A stretch of 64,000 nucleotides of DNA from Casuarina equisetifolia (lineage: Eukaryota > Streptophyta > Magnoliopsida > Fagales > Casuarinaceae), in contig CM052361.1 of NCBI GenBank assembly GCA_028551475.1, forward strand, positions 24,813,491 to 24,877,490, in the 5' to 3' direction. The notes below the pieces were generated by a model. That model was not told the origin of the DNA. It made no database searches and worked only from the letters and a program-made list of their open reading frames with translations. Each line of letters opens with the position of its first letter. The first letter of the stretch is position 1. Below are positions 1 through 13,740 of the stretch, piece by piece. Position numbers and translations under genes: made by a program.

Positions 1-1
1 G

Positions 2-1261
2 TTGATTGGCCACTACAAGGCAAGGCTGCCCCGCGGAGCAGCTAATAATCAGACTGTGACTTCGACGGGAATTCCAAGATTTACCGGGGTAAAATTGGAA
101 GACAAGGAGTATTTTAGCGGGAGCCTGGTTGAAACCAAAAAGGAGGAGCTTCCAACTTTCAAGAGATCGTCTTCTTACAATGCGGATCGGTAGGCCATTC
201 TAATTCCTCTGCTTTCTGTTTGCCAATGGTACAATCACATGCTCACATTTCTTGTAGCATCTGGGAATATCATCACTGCCTGTATATTCTGACTTGTGCA
301 CAGTTTACCTGTTTTGTCACTACGGAGGGATTGATATTCCGGATCTGACAAAACTGTTTACCTCGATGCTGATGTTGTTAAAGCTATATTTCCATGTGGG
401 TTTCTGAGTTTGCTACTCTTTTTTATGTTTCTGGGCGTAAATCCTCTCACGGGGGCTCAAGCAATTGTCAATTTGGACAGTTACTCTGATAAGTGTTTGG
501 GAAAACGCCTCCAGGGCTTTCCAAGTGGAACCACAGATTGGGAGGGGAACTTTATTTAATATTGTTTGTTAGTATATAAGGTTGGGAAAGAGATAAGGAT
601 TTGCGATGCCCAAGAAGGAAAAGTTCAGGGATGAAAAAAGGTGGGATTTGAAATTTCACTCAGGCGGAGCCTCCGCCAGTCTGTCTTTGCTTACGAACAC
701 AGCCTTTTTCTGGGATTCTGGGTGAGATGCCTTTGATTCCCTGATAGCCTTTCTGGCATGCCTTGGATTTTCCTGAGAGATTCGTACGGGGGAAACTTAG
801 ATATGACCAGCTAACTTCCATGCACTTTGCTGATGAACCGGAACAGTACATTTGCTTCAATTCTGTGATATACATGTATGCGTTGATTTTCTATCAAATT
901 CATAGACTATTGCATTAAAGCACCCACCGTCCATTCTCACTTAGCATATCCAAACCTTGTCTTCCCCGCCACATGGGGGACCCCAAGTCAAGCTCTTGAA
1001 GTGGAGACACAGATTTTTAAGTCACACATCTCTAAAGCCAAGACGTGATGGAAAAGTCAGTGGGTTCCATACTATTGAATTTTCCTAGGATGAGTTGACT
1101 TCTTTTGTCGAACCCATGATTTATTGAAAAAAAATCTATTTATTTATTTATTTATTTTTATATGGGTTTCTTTTTACAGGAGTTCAAAATTGCAATTAGA
1201 GGAAGAAGAGATCGAGGAGGGGGTAAGCACAAGATGCATACCGAGGAAGCCGAAGACATAG
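2..1261 (+). CDS. 3' end of an unidentified protein-coding gene (partial, probably two exons)
   Basis: An open frame enters from the left edge and runs to a TAG at 191-193. The tail is basic and serine-rich, including FKRSSSYNADR. A GT at 190-191 could be a donor, and a pyrimidine-rich tract ending in ACAG at 1176-1179 could be the acceptor. Joining 2..189 to 1180..1261 keeps the frame and adds 26 residues, rich in glutamate and then basic, ending at TAG 1259-1261. The two models differ only in whether that intron is used. No domain was recognised and the family is unknown. Coding sense is inferred from the low stop density, the plausible splice signals and the position at the window edge. 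The gene lies outside the tandem duplication. Confidence 0.5.
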
Positions 1262-4200
1262 CCGGCGAAGAAAGAGGTTAGCGGCGAGGGCTCTTGTGTC
1301 TAGCATGAAGATGAAACCTCATAGTTGTGTATTGTAGTCTGTACTTTTGTCGCTGAAAACTAAGAACAAGAGCTAGAAAACAGGAAAAAGAAGTGAAAAA
1401 AGTTGTATGATATCGAAAAAGATGGCGATGGTGCATTTTGCAAGTCACGGCAAGGTGGGCACATGCATTGGGTGGAAAAAGTGAAAGTTAGGAATCTTAT
1501 AAAGCTCCAGTCATGGAGCTTCGCGCCGGGAGCAAATTAGAGTGCTTTGGTGTTAGAGAAAGGGAGGTGGGCTGGGTCCGGTTGGCTTTAATCTCGGTGA
1601 CTAGCGCTAACCCCTAGTTTCAACCCTTTTTGACTTAATACATAGGAAGTGGAGATTGGCCCTTGGAGTCACCACATGCTCTGGCTCCATGCCCTATTTG
1701 GTTGGTGTGGCCGACATGGGTATGGAAGTTGGAGAGATGGTGAAACCGAGTAAGTGCAAATTCTGCGTTGGGCATGCAACCTCAAATTTATAAATAAATT
1801 TATACGTGGGTAGAAAAATAAGCTCCAGCAAGTTCATGAAAGAGCCAATTATGATCTTGAGGAATTTTATTGGAGTTAAAAGCTCAGTGTAAAATTGCTT
1901 AAATGCAATAATAATGTGGTGGAAATTTGAGCTTTTGGGTGTTTCTTGTTATTGGAAGAGAGCGTGATAGCAATACAAATATAAAAGAATACTGAGTTTC
2001 TCATGGTTGGATAAACTAGCTCTTATGTCACGTACACCAACCTAAAAGCAAGTAAAACAGGAAACTAAATTAAAAAGAAGTTAATAGAAGATGAGACAAG
2101 AGGGGGCGGACATATCAGAGCAAAATTCAAAAAAGAAGATAAGAAGAAACCGCAAGATGCCAGCAATCAGTACCAAGGAATGTCTTTCAAGGGGTTCATG
2201 GAAAGCGACAGAAGATAAATAAAACGGATTAGGTGAGGTGTTTGGTAGGTGGGGATGTTCTCAACTAAAGCATACAAGTTGGATTTTTGCTATATTTGTT
2301 TAGGATTATTAACAAAATATTATCTTGTTATTTCATCTACAGCTTGATTATTACAAATATCAGCCATTAGTGATGTAAAAGACCATCTATTTGAAATCTA
2401 AAAAGGCTTAGTTTCTCTTTAATGAGATTATGTTTTTATTTTTATGCTTAGACTTATAAGAATTAAGTTTGTAATAATATTGAAATGAAATTTGTTGAGA
2501 TTAACTTTTTTAAGCGTAAACCTTTTGGTGTCTTAGTGCATAAATACTACAATGGGCTTGGACTTATACTGCCTAAGTTGATAATATTAATCAAATAAAA
2601 TGCGTTAAAACTAGTTTTTGAGCTTAAATCTTTTGATTTAATAGTTAAGATAAGTAACATTTTACATCTTGGAAGATGGGGCAATTCAAGGATTTTGATA
2701 CATTTACGATTAGTCATTGAATTGTCTCTCTATCAATTCTTCCTTTGGTGATTGTAATGGTTTTAAAGTAACATAGCACTCAAAGATTTCTCGAAATTGT
2801 CATCGTAAGTAACTTATAATAAATTTCAATCGGTAAAACTTTTATTTTCTCTTTACATTTAAAACAACATTAAATACTGAAATTAATTGGAGGTGGAAGA
2901 CACCTTGACCGTAGTGGTTTGGAGCCCATATCTCATGTGATATTCGGGCTGAGTTTGTATCGTGACCTCGACGTTGTTCAGCCACTATGTCTTGGGCTTT
3001 AACCTGCTCTCTTGCACTTGAATGTCCAAAAGCCCCAGAGCATTGCCTCCTCAGAAATGATTTAACATCATTAAAGCCCACATAAGAAGCTCGATGTCCA
3101 TATCAGCCATGAGAGTTTGGGTTCGACCAAGGAAAGGGAGAAGAGAGAAAAGAAAAGAAAGGAAAGGAAAGGAAAAGAAAAGAAAAGAAAAGAAAGGAAA
3201 GGAAAGGGAGATAGAAAATTCGTTTGCTGTCGTGTGCACACTTTGTGTAACTCCATCATCAATATTCTTTCCAGAGAAGCAAACGCTGCATCGCACAATA
3301 GACTGAAGCTCTGCAACGTTTCATTCATGGAAAGTCCCAGGAAAAAAGGCTGATTCCAAACGCTTAAGCTGCAGTCGTTTTCAAAAACTAGCTTTAACTT
3401 TTCATCACATGATGCAGAATTGACTGACATACACATGTATGCATGCATGTCAAAGGACACTTTCAGAAAAGGAAGAAGACTGCAGGGGTCAGTAAATCCC
3501 TCTAGAAAAAAAAAAAAAAAAAGGAAGAGTTTTACCAGCACACCAACACCGAAAGCTTGAAGAATCTGACTTGGTGGCCATCATGTAACAAGTTACAAGA
3601 GCCATCATCTTGGCTTATAAATCATGAACCCAGTAGGGAGAGCATAGTCCCGTTGACAAAGAAAGTGTTTTAATTATGTGTCAAAAGGAAGGCTAGTCAA
3701 GACATATTTTATTTGAAATTATTATAAATTTGGGTTCTCATAAACTCAAGTTTGCCACTTAATTTCTTGATGAGGAAAATTTATTTTTCACTTGTGGGAT
3801 TTATTATTTACAAAAATAGAGGAGTTAAGAGAGATAAACACAATTGTATAGTAAGGACACACAAATTAAACATAAAGATCACAAAAACTTATGTTATTTG
3901 GCATAATCTGCCTCTATTTATAGAGTGATAATTTACGTTTCATAATTTTTATTAAAATTAGAACCATTTGGTAAGGGAAAAATAATGATTTGCTTAGTTG
4001 GTTATAAAATGTGAAAATTCATGTCAGTTACAAAATGTTAAAAGACACATTGATGGCAAAATATCAAAAGATTTTAAGAAGAAATTTGGATAATCTTTTA
4101 TCATTATAAAAACATTCCTAACTTATATGCCTCAATAATTTTGATTTTAATTGAATTTGGTTGCCTCATCGAGCCAATAAAAGATAATATAGGGAAAGAC

Positions 4201-5470
4201 TTTGCCAAAAATTGAGCTTATGGTTTCCAAGTCAAGAATTTTTTTTTAATTTTTTTATGTAGCTTTGTTTTGCTATAAGGGTTTTTATGTTCTACGATGA
4301 ATTACTTGATTTTGGGCTATTTTGGTCTCGTTAGAGTTCAATTACACTCTAATATTTTTAATACTTCACCATTCTTCTCTTTAAAACCCTTATACATTTG
4401 AGTTTGAGAATCCTTTCATTTTCTATTCTTAAAAATGTGTAAGTTTGAGGATCACTTTATTTTTTCTATTCTTGAAAACCCTAATTACAATGATGATTTT
4501 ATCCCTTAGATGTCAAAATTACTATTTTACCCTTACACTTATTCAGAATGCACCGTTGACATGTCTTGATATTCTTATGCCTAATCTTAAGCTTTTATAT
4601 CATTGATTATCCCCCCAAGAGAAGATATTAATTTTTGGTGGGTTGCCGGTTTGCCATTGACATTTCACCTTTAAAGAGTACCTTGTAATAAATGATTAAA
4701 TTGATTATTTTATCGGGCTTTCTTCTTTATAGTGTTAGGTTGTTGTTTAACAAGCTAAATAAATGAACCTCACCGGATAGTCCTATGAAGTTGACCTTGC
4801 TATGTTATCCATTATGATTCACAACTATATCTACTTCAAGACAACTAATTCTTTCAAAGCTTTGTATTTGGAGAATCCTACACTTCTATGACCTATGGAA
4901 TATTATACATAGGATATACTTACTTCTTGATAGAGAAATATACAACGTGTGTCCAAATTAAATGATATGATGTATTATTTATGGATGAAATACTATTTGG
5001 TGCAGAAGAATATTGCTAGGAAAATTTTATATTTGAACACCTACTACAAGAATCAAACCAGATCTTCCATTCTCAATCATCTAAGAGAAAATACATAAGG
5101 GTTTTAGAAATTCTTATTTGTTAGAAGAAATTCCTAATTCTGCATTTGTAGCAACTAATTAAGTTTATTCAAGTCATTATGGTGATTTGATAACCCAACT
5201 CAAACATTTTCTTCTTGATGACTACGTGTCCAACTTTCTCCCTACTTTGTTTTCAACTTTAATATTGTCCTTATTTTTCATCTTCATCTCTTACCCTCTC
5301 TCTCCATCTGATAAATGACTATTAGTTTTGTTTAATCTTGGTCTATGATACAAAAATTTGTGCTTATTTTGATGGACGACCTTTTAGATTGATTAGTCAA
5401 CGAGGATTAGCCATGTAAGAAGAAAAAAAATAAAGAAATAAAAATAGAAGGATTTGATAGTACGCTTTTA
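1262..5470. other. AT-rich intergenic region without a supported gene
   Basis: Both strands carry frequent stops. The only longer frames are low-complexity products of the purine tract near 3130-3210. Poly-A runs occur at about 3507-3524 and T-rich runs around 4240. A TTTA microsatellite lies just upstream, inside the putative intron of the first gene (about 1136-1160). No transposon domain, tRNA or conserved block shared with the duplicated units was seen. Confidence 0.6.
3129..3211 (+). repeat. purine microsatellite of the GAAAG/GGAAA type
   Basis: About 80 bp of almost pure purine, made of pentamers alternating AAAAG and AAAGG. It creates spurious K/E/R-rich frames on the plus strand and F/L/S-rich frames on the minus strand. 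Confidence 0.9.
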
Positions 5471-6083
5471 GTCTTAATTGCGTCACCGGTTCGGGAAGAT
5501 GCTGTTTGTTTTCCTAGTAAATTTAAGGAAAACCCGACCAAATCAGGGAAGGACTCCAAAGCCACCCACAGAAAAGGAAGAGAAAAAAAGAAAAAGAAAA
5601 AGGACGGGAAGCCTCCAAAGCTAAGACTTGTCTGAAGGAAATCTAAACGAGAGTATCTCTGCCAAAGTACCCATGGTCCGTGTTTCGCACTTCCTTTGCT
5701 ACATTGTCTAAAACAGCAACCAAATCACATATCTTGCTTAGATCTTCCTTCAGTTTCCCACACATGGCTGACTCTTCTCTCTCTCTTTCCTCTTGTTGCA
5801 ACAAGCTCTTGTTTTACTGCATGCTTCCAACACTTGCACGGACTTGTGCGTAGATACAGGTATAAACACACTGTAACTAACAGTCTTCCTTGCATGCGAC
5901 GGGCCACTACTTGCTTCATCATTCTTTCGTGATCTTCCCGAGCTTGCGGTAAATAGTTTCGTGATATTGGTAATGGGTATTGATTTTTCTGTGAATTCTT
6001 GTACAGTGTTTTTATGTTTCTAATTGTGGTTACTTGAAGCAGGGAGTTTTCTGGGTTTTGGTTCGATTGGGTTGTTTCCGCTG
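5471..6083 (+). promoter_or_regulatory. presumed promoter and 5' UTR region of the ALP1-like gene
   Basis: This stretch precedes the ALP1-like start codon. It contains a CT-rich tract (about 5770-5795) typical of plant leaders and an A/G-rich stretch at 5575-5605. No single TATA box or transcription start is convincing. The assignment rests on position. Confidence 0.35.
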
Positions 6084-9000
6084 ATGGGTCCTGTCAGAGG
6101 GTCGAGGAAGAGGAAGAAGCCGGAGAAGAAGCATGAAGAAAATGCTTCTGCTTCTGGGTCTACGGACGAGGGGCCTCTAGATTGGTGGGATGAGTTCTCA
6201 AAGAGAATTAATGGTATATCTTCTCTGAGATTATGATTGTTTTTCCAGTCCTTTATTCTTTTCTTCCCTTTTCAGTTACGATAAGTTGATACTGTTCTTG
6301 ATGATCGTTCTTGGTACAATGGGTATCTAGATTTCAATCTATACTCAGTAGATGGTTCATGGGTTGAATTTAATTTTGTCTCATGCATACGACTTTATGC
6401 TTATTTGCAATAGAGCTGAACCGTCAGAGAACTTTGTGTTCATTTGAAGGATCCCAAGTTTGACTTTAAGGTCCACTTTACCAAATGTCCTCGTTTTATT
6501 ATCTTGTAGAATGCGGGAAAATTCTAAGTCTACATTATGAATTAATGAATATGAAATTAGCTTGGAGACAATAGTGGTATATTTATCGTTGGATAATGTC
6601 TGTGGATTACGGGTGCTTTATATTTTCCGGTACATGTAAATTTAGATGTATGCCGCTAATTGCTCTGCCAGAGACTCGAAGTAGATGACTTATTTTGAAT
6701 TGGTAGGAAACTTGAATAAAGCAGAGTTGGTCAAATGGCCTGCAGATACATAAACTGCTGTAATGGAGGTTATTACTGATCTTTTGAACTGATTTTCAAA
6801 ATTGGTCTGAAGTGAATGTAATCCCCTTGTTTGTTGGTTAAAAGAAAGGAAATAAAACCTAAACCTGTAGTGGATTATAACAGCATGAAATGTTATACTG
6901 CTTGTATGAACTCATGTTCAGTGCCATCACAGCTTCCATTAAATCCGCTGACTAAGATGTAGGGGTTCAAAAACTAAAGTTACCTTTCTCCGTATTTCTT
7001 TCTTTTCTTTTCCTTCAAAGTAGTCAAATTATCATGTTGCTCTAAAATGTTGTTTGTACAAGTTATTTTCTAAAGGATATCTGACAATCAAATCCATGGT
7101 TAGAGTTGTGCCCTCCTGAGCTGATTGGACTTGGAAGTGAAAATTGTTTTAATCATTCTGAAGGGTTGCTAAAAGTTGCAAGTGGTCAAAAAGAGGTCAA
7201 TCATAGCAACCGGAGAAGAAAATGATCAAAATAAAGTCAATAGCTTATGTAGGCGAGAGAAAGTTTTTGTTTTCACCATACCAGCCACAGGTTTTTCAAA
7301 TGATTCTCTTCTTGCCCTATTGGCCAAGTGTATGATGGCTGATTTTTTAGCTTTGGCATCTACAACATAGTTAAGATAGCTAAAATGGTCTAGGATGCAC
7401 CTCTAGGATCTTTGTTTGTTCCTGTTCTTCGTTGTGTTGCTTTATGGTTGGAAATTCAAGAATACATCTGGCATTGATCTGTTGAAGATGAGATGCTTAC
7501 TTACCCAAAGAAAAAGGACATTCTTATCCTTTGGATATATGATGTCTTGATAGTTTCCATGAGGTATGTTAGCATCATATATCTATAGTAAAGTTTTGGA
7601 AGTTTCATTCTCTCTCGACTTCAAAAACAAAGAATCAATCAGTAAGTAGTTTTTAACATGCATGACTAGACCTAACAAAGATATCCTGATGATGAAGACA
7701 GAGTAAAGTTCACTTTCCGAGTTGCTGATAGACCATCCTAATTGAGAATGGAGATGAGAGATTATGTACTTAAGAGTGAAGTCTATATTTATTCGTACAT
7801 ACATTGGCACACTGGAGGTTGAGTATTTGGATTTCAATCTGTTGAGTTCTTCTCACCGGTAGTGGGGTTGCACTTTAGATGATTCATTTATCACAAAATG
7901 GAACATTTGACTCATGAACGGGAGCTCATTTTCACACATAGAAGGATGTTGAGACTGGCTTTCTTTAGGTCTTATGCTTGGATTGATGAATTGTTGATTT
8001 CTTGGCTGTTTGCTTTGATTTTTAGGTATGGTTCCAGTTACATGCAGTTATGTGGTTGTCATTGTAGACAAAATTTGCAATAGTAGTTTTCTTTGTTCAT
8101 GATGTTGGTTTCTGCATTAGAATTCTTCTACTTATCTATAGTGAACTCCTGTGTCTATTAATGTATTCCTGGCTTGGATCTTCTGCTGATTATTTCTCAA
8201 TACATGATTGACAATGAAAATGCTCATCCATTGTGCAATATAAGGGCAAGAATAGGTAAGTAGGAGCTTGTATTGTATCTCATATTTTCAGAAGCTAGTA
8301 GTTATGACTTTTAAGGTGCATGTAGCCTAAACTTTGAACTAGGTTTCTCCACTTTGTCAAGAATCTATTTCTGCTTTTGCCTATATTTCTTCCCACAATA
8401 ATTTGGGTAATATTTAGGAAATCTTTACATGCCATGGTAACTAGTATGTCTTGCATCATCTCCTTGCTGATAAGTGATAACTCTCGAAACAACCTACAAA
8501 AAGTCATTCCCAATTTAACTGTGGATTCAGACGAAATTAAATAGTCTGAAAGCCTTGATGTCAAAACACACACACACACACACACATCTAATGTAAATGA
8601 ATATGATGTGAAACACTGGAGATCAGAGAATGCTTTAGGACTTGCAGCATGTCAGTTTGTTATCCATTTACTAGTGACTCGTTCATGTAAGTCACAACCT
8701 TCACTTCTTATTAAGTTATAAAACTCAGGAACCATTTCTTCTCCTTGAAATTATTTTGATAATGTAACAATAATAACTCCTTGGAGGGAAACATAAAGGT
8801 GTTCTAAAACCTTGAAATATTCAGTTAATGGTATACAAAAGGCATACAGACTGCAAACAGAAGCTGATGATTGGAGAAATGAGTAACAAATTAATACCAC
8901 ACTGGAAGGTTCATACACGGAACTCATAGTGAATCATTTTAAAACATTGAATAAAAATTTTGCTAGTGATATATAAGTAGTTTGGCATACTTATTAAGGA

Positions 9001-11362
9001 TTCCAAATGTCTGAAAACTGTGGATGGGAATAATTTTCCAGGTCCAATGGTCGAGTCAACAAGATCTCAATGCAACGAGAAACAACTCTAGAGTTGCTTT
9101 TTCTTTTTTCAGAGCAAATCTCTAGATACATTACAAAAAAAGTCCTTATTCTGCATGTTTTGATTTTAATTGCATTCAATCGTTCAATTTCCCAGGATCT
9201 AGATACCAATGGGCATATAAGTTTGAGTCTTATATGCTTTATTACTTAAAAGAAGAAAGGTGCAAATGGACATGGGACAGGTGCATATTAAAAAGAAAAG
9301 GAGAATAGTAAAAGTAGTCTTCTCATTTGCAACCTCAGTTAGAGCATTCTTGGTTTGTACTTATAGCTGAAAATGACGTAGTCTTTAAGCAATGATGAGT
9401 GCTGATTATTTTGATTCCTGATGTATATGAGAAGTGCATTATAGATGGTATTATACCCCCTCTAACGTGAATAAAACAGATCCATATATTTGCGGTATCT
9501 TTGGTCATTAGTAGCCAAAATGCAGCAGTCACTCTAATGTTGTGTTTTTAGTTCTTTTGACATTGACCTTTTAAAATTCTCTCCCTTCATGCTAAGAATT
9601 GGAGAAAAATCTCATCTTGCTGGAAAAGGAAAGAAATCCATTCACCATGTATCGCATATTCTTGTCAGATAGATATTAGTTTCTCATCAGTTGAACTCTT
9701 AAGCCCAAAGCAGTCTAACATAAGAACTGGCAGTTTCTAACAATATGCCCTTTCTGTTTATGTTTTTGTTTTTGTTTTTGTTTTTGTTTTTTTTTTGGTT
9801 TTTTTTTTTTTTTTTTAAATTTGGCATAATTTCTGCATAAGCTGAAATGATTTCCCTAATAGAGATTTGGTTAGTACAAAGTAGCATTTAATCTTATAAC
9901 TGTCATTTTACTTCTGTATGAACTTATAGTAAACTGAGCTGCCGAGTTATGTGAAACAGATACTTTTCTCCTTAAACTCAAAACAGGATCTTGTAATTTC
10001 TCTTAGTTTTCTTCGTGTATATATCTGTAATTTTCAGTGTTTGGCTAGATTGAAATATATCATTGGTGAATTTATCCACAAAATGATTGTGCTGCAGCAC
10101 TTATGATCCGCATGGTAATTTTTATCTTTGGTCAATCTGAGCTCTGAGAATCCCTTTCAGTTTGATGTACTAATTTTTTTTCATTTACCGTTTATATGTT
10201 CTTTTTTGTCTTCTTTTACTAAGTGCCATGAGTAGTATTGGATCTTTTTTATCTAGTAATAAATCCTTCAAACTGCATTTAGTCATCACCTTCTCATTTG
10301 CTCCTCTTCACTGCAGGTCTTCCATATCCATCAAAGGGCTTGGATAGGTTTGAATCTGTTTTTAGGATATCCAGAAGAACCTTTGACTATATCTGTTCTC
10401 TTGTGAAGGACGATATGACGGCTAAGTCTGCACATTTTGTGTTTGCGAATGGCAAGCCTATGTCATTATGTGACTCAGTAGCTGTAGCTTTAAGAAGGCT
10501 GAGTTCTGGTGAGTCACTGGTGACGGTTGGTGATTCTTTTGGGCTAAACCACTCTACTGTTTCCCAAGTGACCTGGAGGTTTGTGGAAGCCATGGAAGTA
10601 AGGGGGCTTCATCACCTAAAATGGCCATCCACTGAAACCGAAATGGCAGAAATAAAATCTAAATTTGAGAAAATACGAGGCCTTCCTAATTGCTGTGGTG
10701 TGATTGACACAACCCACATCATGATGTGTTTGCCACAATCAGACCCTACAAGCAACGTATGGCTTGATCCTGAGAAGAATCATAGCATGGTCCTGCAAGC
10801 AATTGTGGATCCCGACATGAGGTTTCGGGACATTGTCACTGGATGGCCAGGAAAAATGAAGGACTGGTTGATCCTCCAGAGTTCAAACTTCTACAAACTC
10901 TGTGATAAAGAAGAGAGATTGAATGGGAAAAACTTAAAGCTCTCTGAAGGATCAGAAATAAGGGAATACATAATTGGGGATTCAGGCTATCCTTTATTGC
11001 CTTATCTTATAATCCCATATGAAGGAAAAGAACTCTCGCCATCAAGGGAAGAATTCAACCGGCGGCACCATGCCACTCAAATGGTGGCCCAGAGAGCATT
11101 GGCAAGGTTGAAAGATATGTGGAAAATCATTCATGGAGTGATGTGGAGGCCTGACAAACACAGATTACCAAGGATTATACTCGTTTGTTGCCTCCTTCAT
11201 AACATTATTATTGACATGGAAGATGAGGCACAGGATGAAGTACCTTTGTCTCATGACCATGACGCAGGTTACCACCAACAGATTTGTGGAACCGTCGACA
11301 TAAAGGGTGTACATCTGAGAGACAAGCTGTCTTTATACTTGTCTGGAAGGTTTCCACCTTGA
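6084..11362 (+). CDS. ALP1/HARBI1-like protein, domesticated PIF/Harbinger transposase (two exons)
   Basis: Coding exons are 6084..6213 and 10317..11362. The donor GTATAT at 6214 and acceptor CTGCAG at 10311-10316 give a phase-1 junction coding glycine, and a protein of 391 residues. Exon 1 encodes a basic N-terminus (MGPVRGSRKRKK), then DWWDEFSKRI. Exon 2 encodes a helix-turn-helix-like region and a DDE_Tnp_4 domain. Two acidic residues of the triad are visible, in VIDTTHI (about D174) and GDSGYP (about D265). The usual ERAFGRLK motif reads AQRALARLK, so the third catalytic acid is replaced by Q (about 302). Relatives in Arabidopsis (ALP1, and the At3g55350 type) are host proteins derived from Harbinger transposase; ALP1 associates with Polycomb PRC2. 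Terminal inverted repeats were not found, which agrees with a host gene. Nuclear location and loss of transposition are inferred. The second half of exon 2 is the left edge of the tandem duplication. Confidence 0.9.
8566..8586. repeat. (CA)n microsatellite
   Basis: Ten or so CA dinucleotides within the ALP1-like intron. Confidence 0.95.
9757..9818. repeat. (TTTTTG)n repeat and poly-T tract
   Basis: Five GTTTTT units followed by two long T runs, inside the ALP1-like intron. Confidence 0.9.
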
Positions 11363-13740
11363 TTAGATTTTCATTTTCGGTATTTGAATTACTAGTTAAA
11401 AGATTGTTGTCTTCATTTTCAAAGAGCTTCTGAGGAAGGATCTCTGAGAATTATGAAGTGGAAGTCGGAGTATGTTTGTTTGAGTCCTAACGTGTAAATT
11501 ACTTAGATTGACATGTATGATAGGGTAAGACTGAAGAAGGAACAAGATGACAAGCTGAGAGACGCAGGTGAGAGCTTGAGATATGCACAATTGCGGGACT
11601 CGTGAATAACTGTGAGACAGATGTGGCGCCCTTCAATGTTATGTTTCTGTTTTAATTCTTGGTCCAAATGATAAGCCTGAAAGGATTTGCAATTGCTTCT
11701 TCAATCTCCTTCCTTTCTGTCTTTTTTTGATTTTGTGTTTGTAAAACATAAACAGTGTTCTGAAGCATTCAAGTTTTGATTCAACACACTGAGCATGAGT
11801 GAGGCATGTTTAAGGGAGGCCAAAGCTTTGTCTCCATTAGATTCTGATCATTTTCTTTGCAGAAGCTACTAGCAACTCTGCATTCACATGGAAGTGAGTA
11901 AGCTTCTTTGACCATTTATTGTCTTTTGTCCCAAAACAAAATTTTTTATATAAAGGAACATAAATTCATTTTTTCCTTCGAATTGATTTGTGAGGATGTA
12001 TTCATTTTAAGGAAAATTTTTAAACAACATTAAATGTTCACCAACTTACAACATTCTCTGCTCTATAGGGGAGACTTTACGGCCTTCCAAATAATGGAGA
12101 GAAGTTATGAAGAACATGTTCCGTGAAGGCCCAAATAAAATCTTCTTCCTATTTTTGGGCCATATTTGGGCGGAGCCTGAGAAAATCCACAATGTTGGGC
12201 CTGACCTTTTGGCACCCATCCTGGGCATTACAACATGAGCAATTAGGGTGATCAAGTTTGTTTGGGCCGAAAGGAATGTCGATGGCTTCTATTTGGTTGA
12301 TATTCACTGATGACTTTCAGAGAATGTATGTCACTACAAATTTCTTTCTTCCATCAACTAAAAATGTGTGGGATTGGAAGAAAGGGACGCAAGAGCCTCG
12401 GTCTATGATTCAAAAAAGAGGAAACGGGTTCCTGTTTTATCAATGGCGGAAACTACACTCAGCGAGCAGATCGCCTGATTTCAATGCCTTGGTTGTTTCT
12501 GTACTGTGTCCGGTCCCTGGATCAATATACTGCTGCATTTAAAGAGAGTATTTCTCATTCTCATAACCTCAAGTTTGCTTAGTATTAAAAAGTCTTCTGA
12601 ACAAGTTGCAACTCTCGTTATTCTAGTGTTAAAAGGGCTTAACTTCCTAATTTAAATCTGGTTGTCATCATAAATATCATTTTCTCTTTAAAGTTGGTTT
12701 ATAAGAAGGATAATACTTTGTTCATATATGGAGGATTTCAATATCCCCTCACAATTTTCTTGAGATAAAGTTATGAAAAATGCTCTACACCTAAATTATG
12801 AGTCCTTCGATACTCACTATTCTCGCTGACGCTGAATTTTTACAAGAAATCAAATATTACGCCTTTCAGCAGTTCGAATGGATGCCTTCTAATGCTAACA
12901 TGAATCGTTATCGTCTGATATTGATACATTAGTCTTGTATGGTTTAATATGTGGTTAGTTGGTAGGATGGTATTACAGCCTATTGTGAAAGGCTTGGGTT
13001 TCCCATCCAAATCCACATCACCTTTGATGTAGGTGAGGCCCCCTACCAACCCTATACAAGGGGCCTTCTAATACTCACCTCACATTAGGGAATGGCAATT
13101 GTAAGTGCTATTAAGTAGGCTCACTACCCACTTCACACTAGAGGATAACAATTGTATGCACAATGAGTTGAGTAGCAGTTTGGCTTTAATATTATTTGTC
13201 ACTGGTCTAGTTTTTATTCCAAAAGGTTAACATGATAGAAAGAGTAATCAAATCCTCTTATATAGCCAAATCATTTGCTTGCCTTTTTAATGTAAGAGAA
13301 TAAAGTTTATTACATTATGATCCTAGTGAATAACATCATGTTTTAGATATGGTCACTTCGTTATAATAGGCCCAGTATTCATTAGACTTGACTACAACGG
13401 TTACAAGTTAGGATCACAAATATGTTACATTAACATGTTATGTGCAAGTTTACCCTCCATTATTGAGTTTGGCAGACGGCCTTTCTAGGCATGCCACGGT
13501 ATGGCCCTGTTAATGGGCATGGCAGACATGCCTTACCAAGGCGCACAGATGCCCTTCTCATGTAATTATCTATTAAATGGTCATGAATGTAATGGAAATG
13601 CAGAGAGCAAATTATCAGCAAAACCCGCCTCAATGTATCTGGTTCTTCCGTTCCTATGCTAGGAGTAGATTAATGGCTTTAAATAATTCAAATATAATCC
13701 AACAAATCCAAACAACCACCATGCTAAAATAGCTGTAGTT
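11363..13740. other. 3' flank of the ALP1-like gene; source of the flanks in later units
   Basis: No gene was seen. The first 130 bp after the stop are matched after each ALP1-like fragment (26110, 38800, 48265, 57940). A stretch at 12420-12730 (TTTTATCAATGGCGGAAACT onward) is matched at 39030-39300. The stretch at 13560-13730 is matched at about 58000-58120. A part near 12046-12300 has no visible counterpart downstream and could be an insertion. Confidence 0.6.

Larger units (their letters stand above)
6214..10316 (+). other. 4.1-kb intron of the ALP1-like gene
   Basis: The GT-AG intron is bounded by ATG/GTATAT and CTGCAG/GTCTTCC. It is AT-rich with no supported internal gene. It holds a CA microsatellite at 8566-8586 and a TTTTTG repeat running into poly-T at about 9757-9818. 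Both generate artificial repeated-residue frames on the minus strand. No full transposon was recognised to explain its size. Confidence 0.75.

Noticed and set aside
3051..3541. Overlapping frames on both strands rich in K/E/R or F/L/S
   Set aside because: They are translations of the purine microsatellite at 3129-3211 and its edges, with no domain and no conserved start.
8295..8585. 96-codon minus-strand frame starting with alternating C and V
   Set aside because: Its start is the CA microsatellite and it lies inside the ALP1-like intron with no similarity.
9699..9887. Lysine/asparagine-rich minus-strand frame
   Set aside because: Product of the TTTTTG repeat and poly-T tract.
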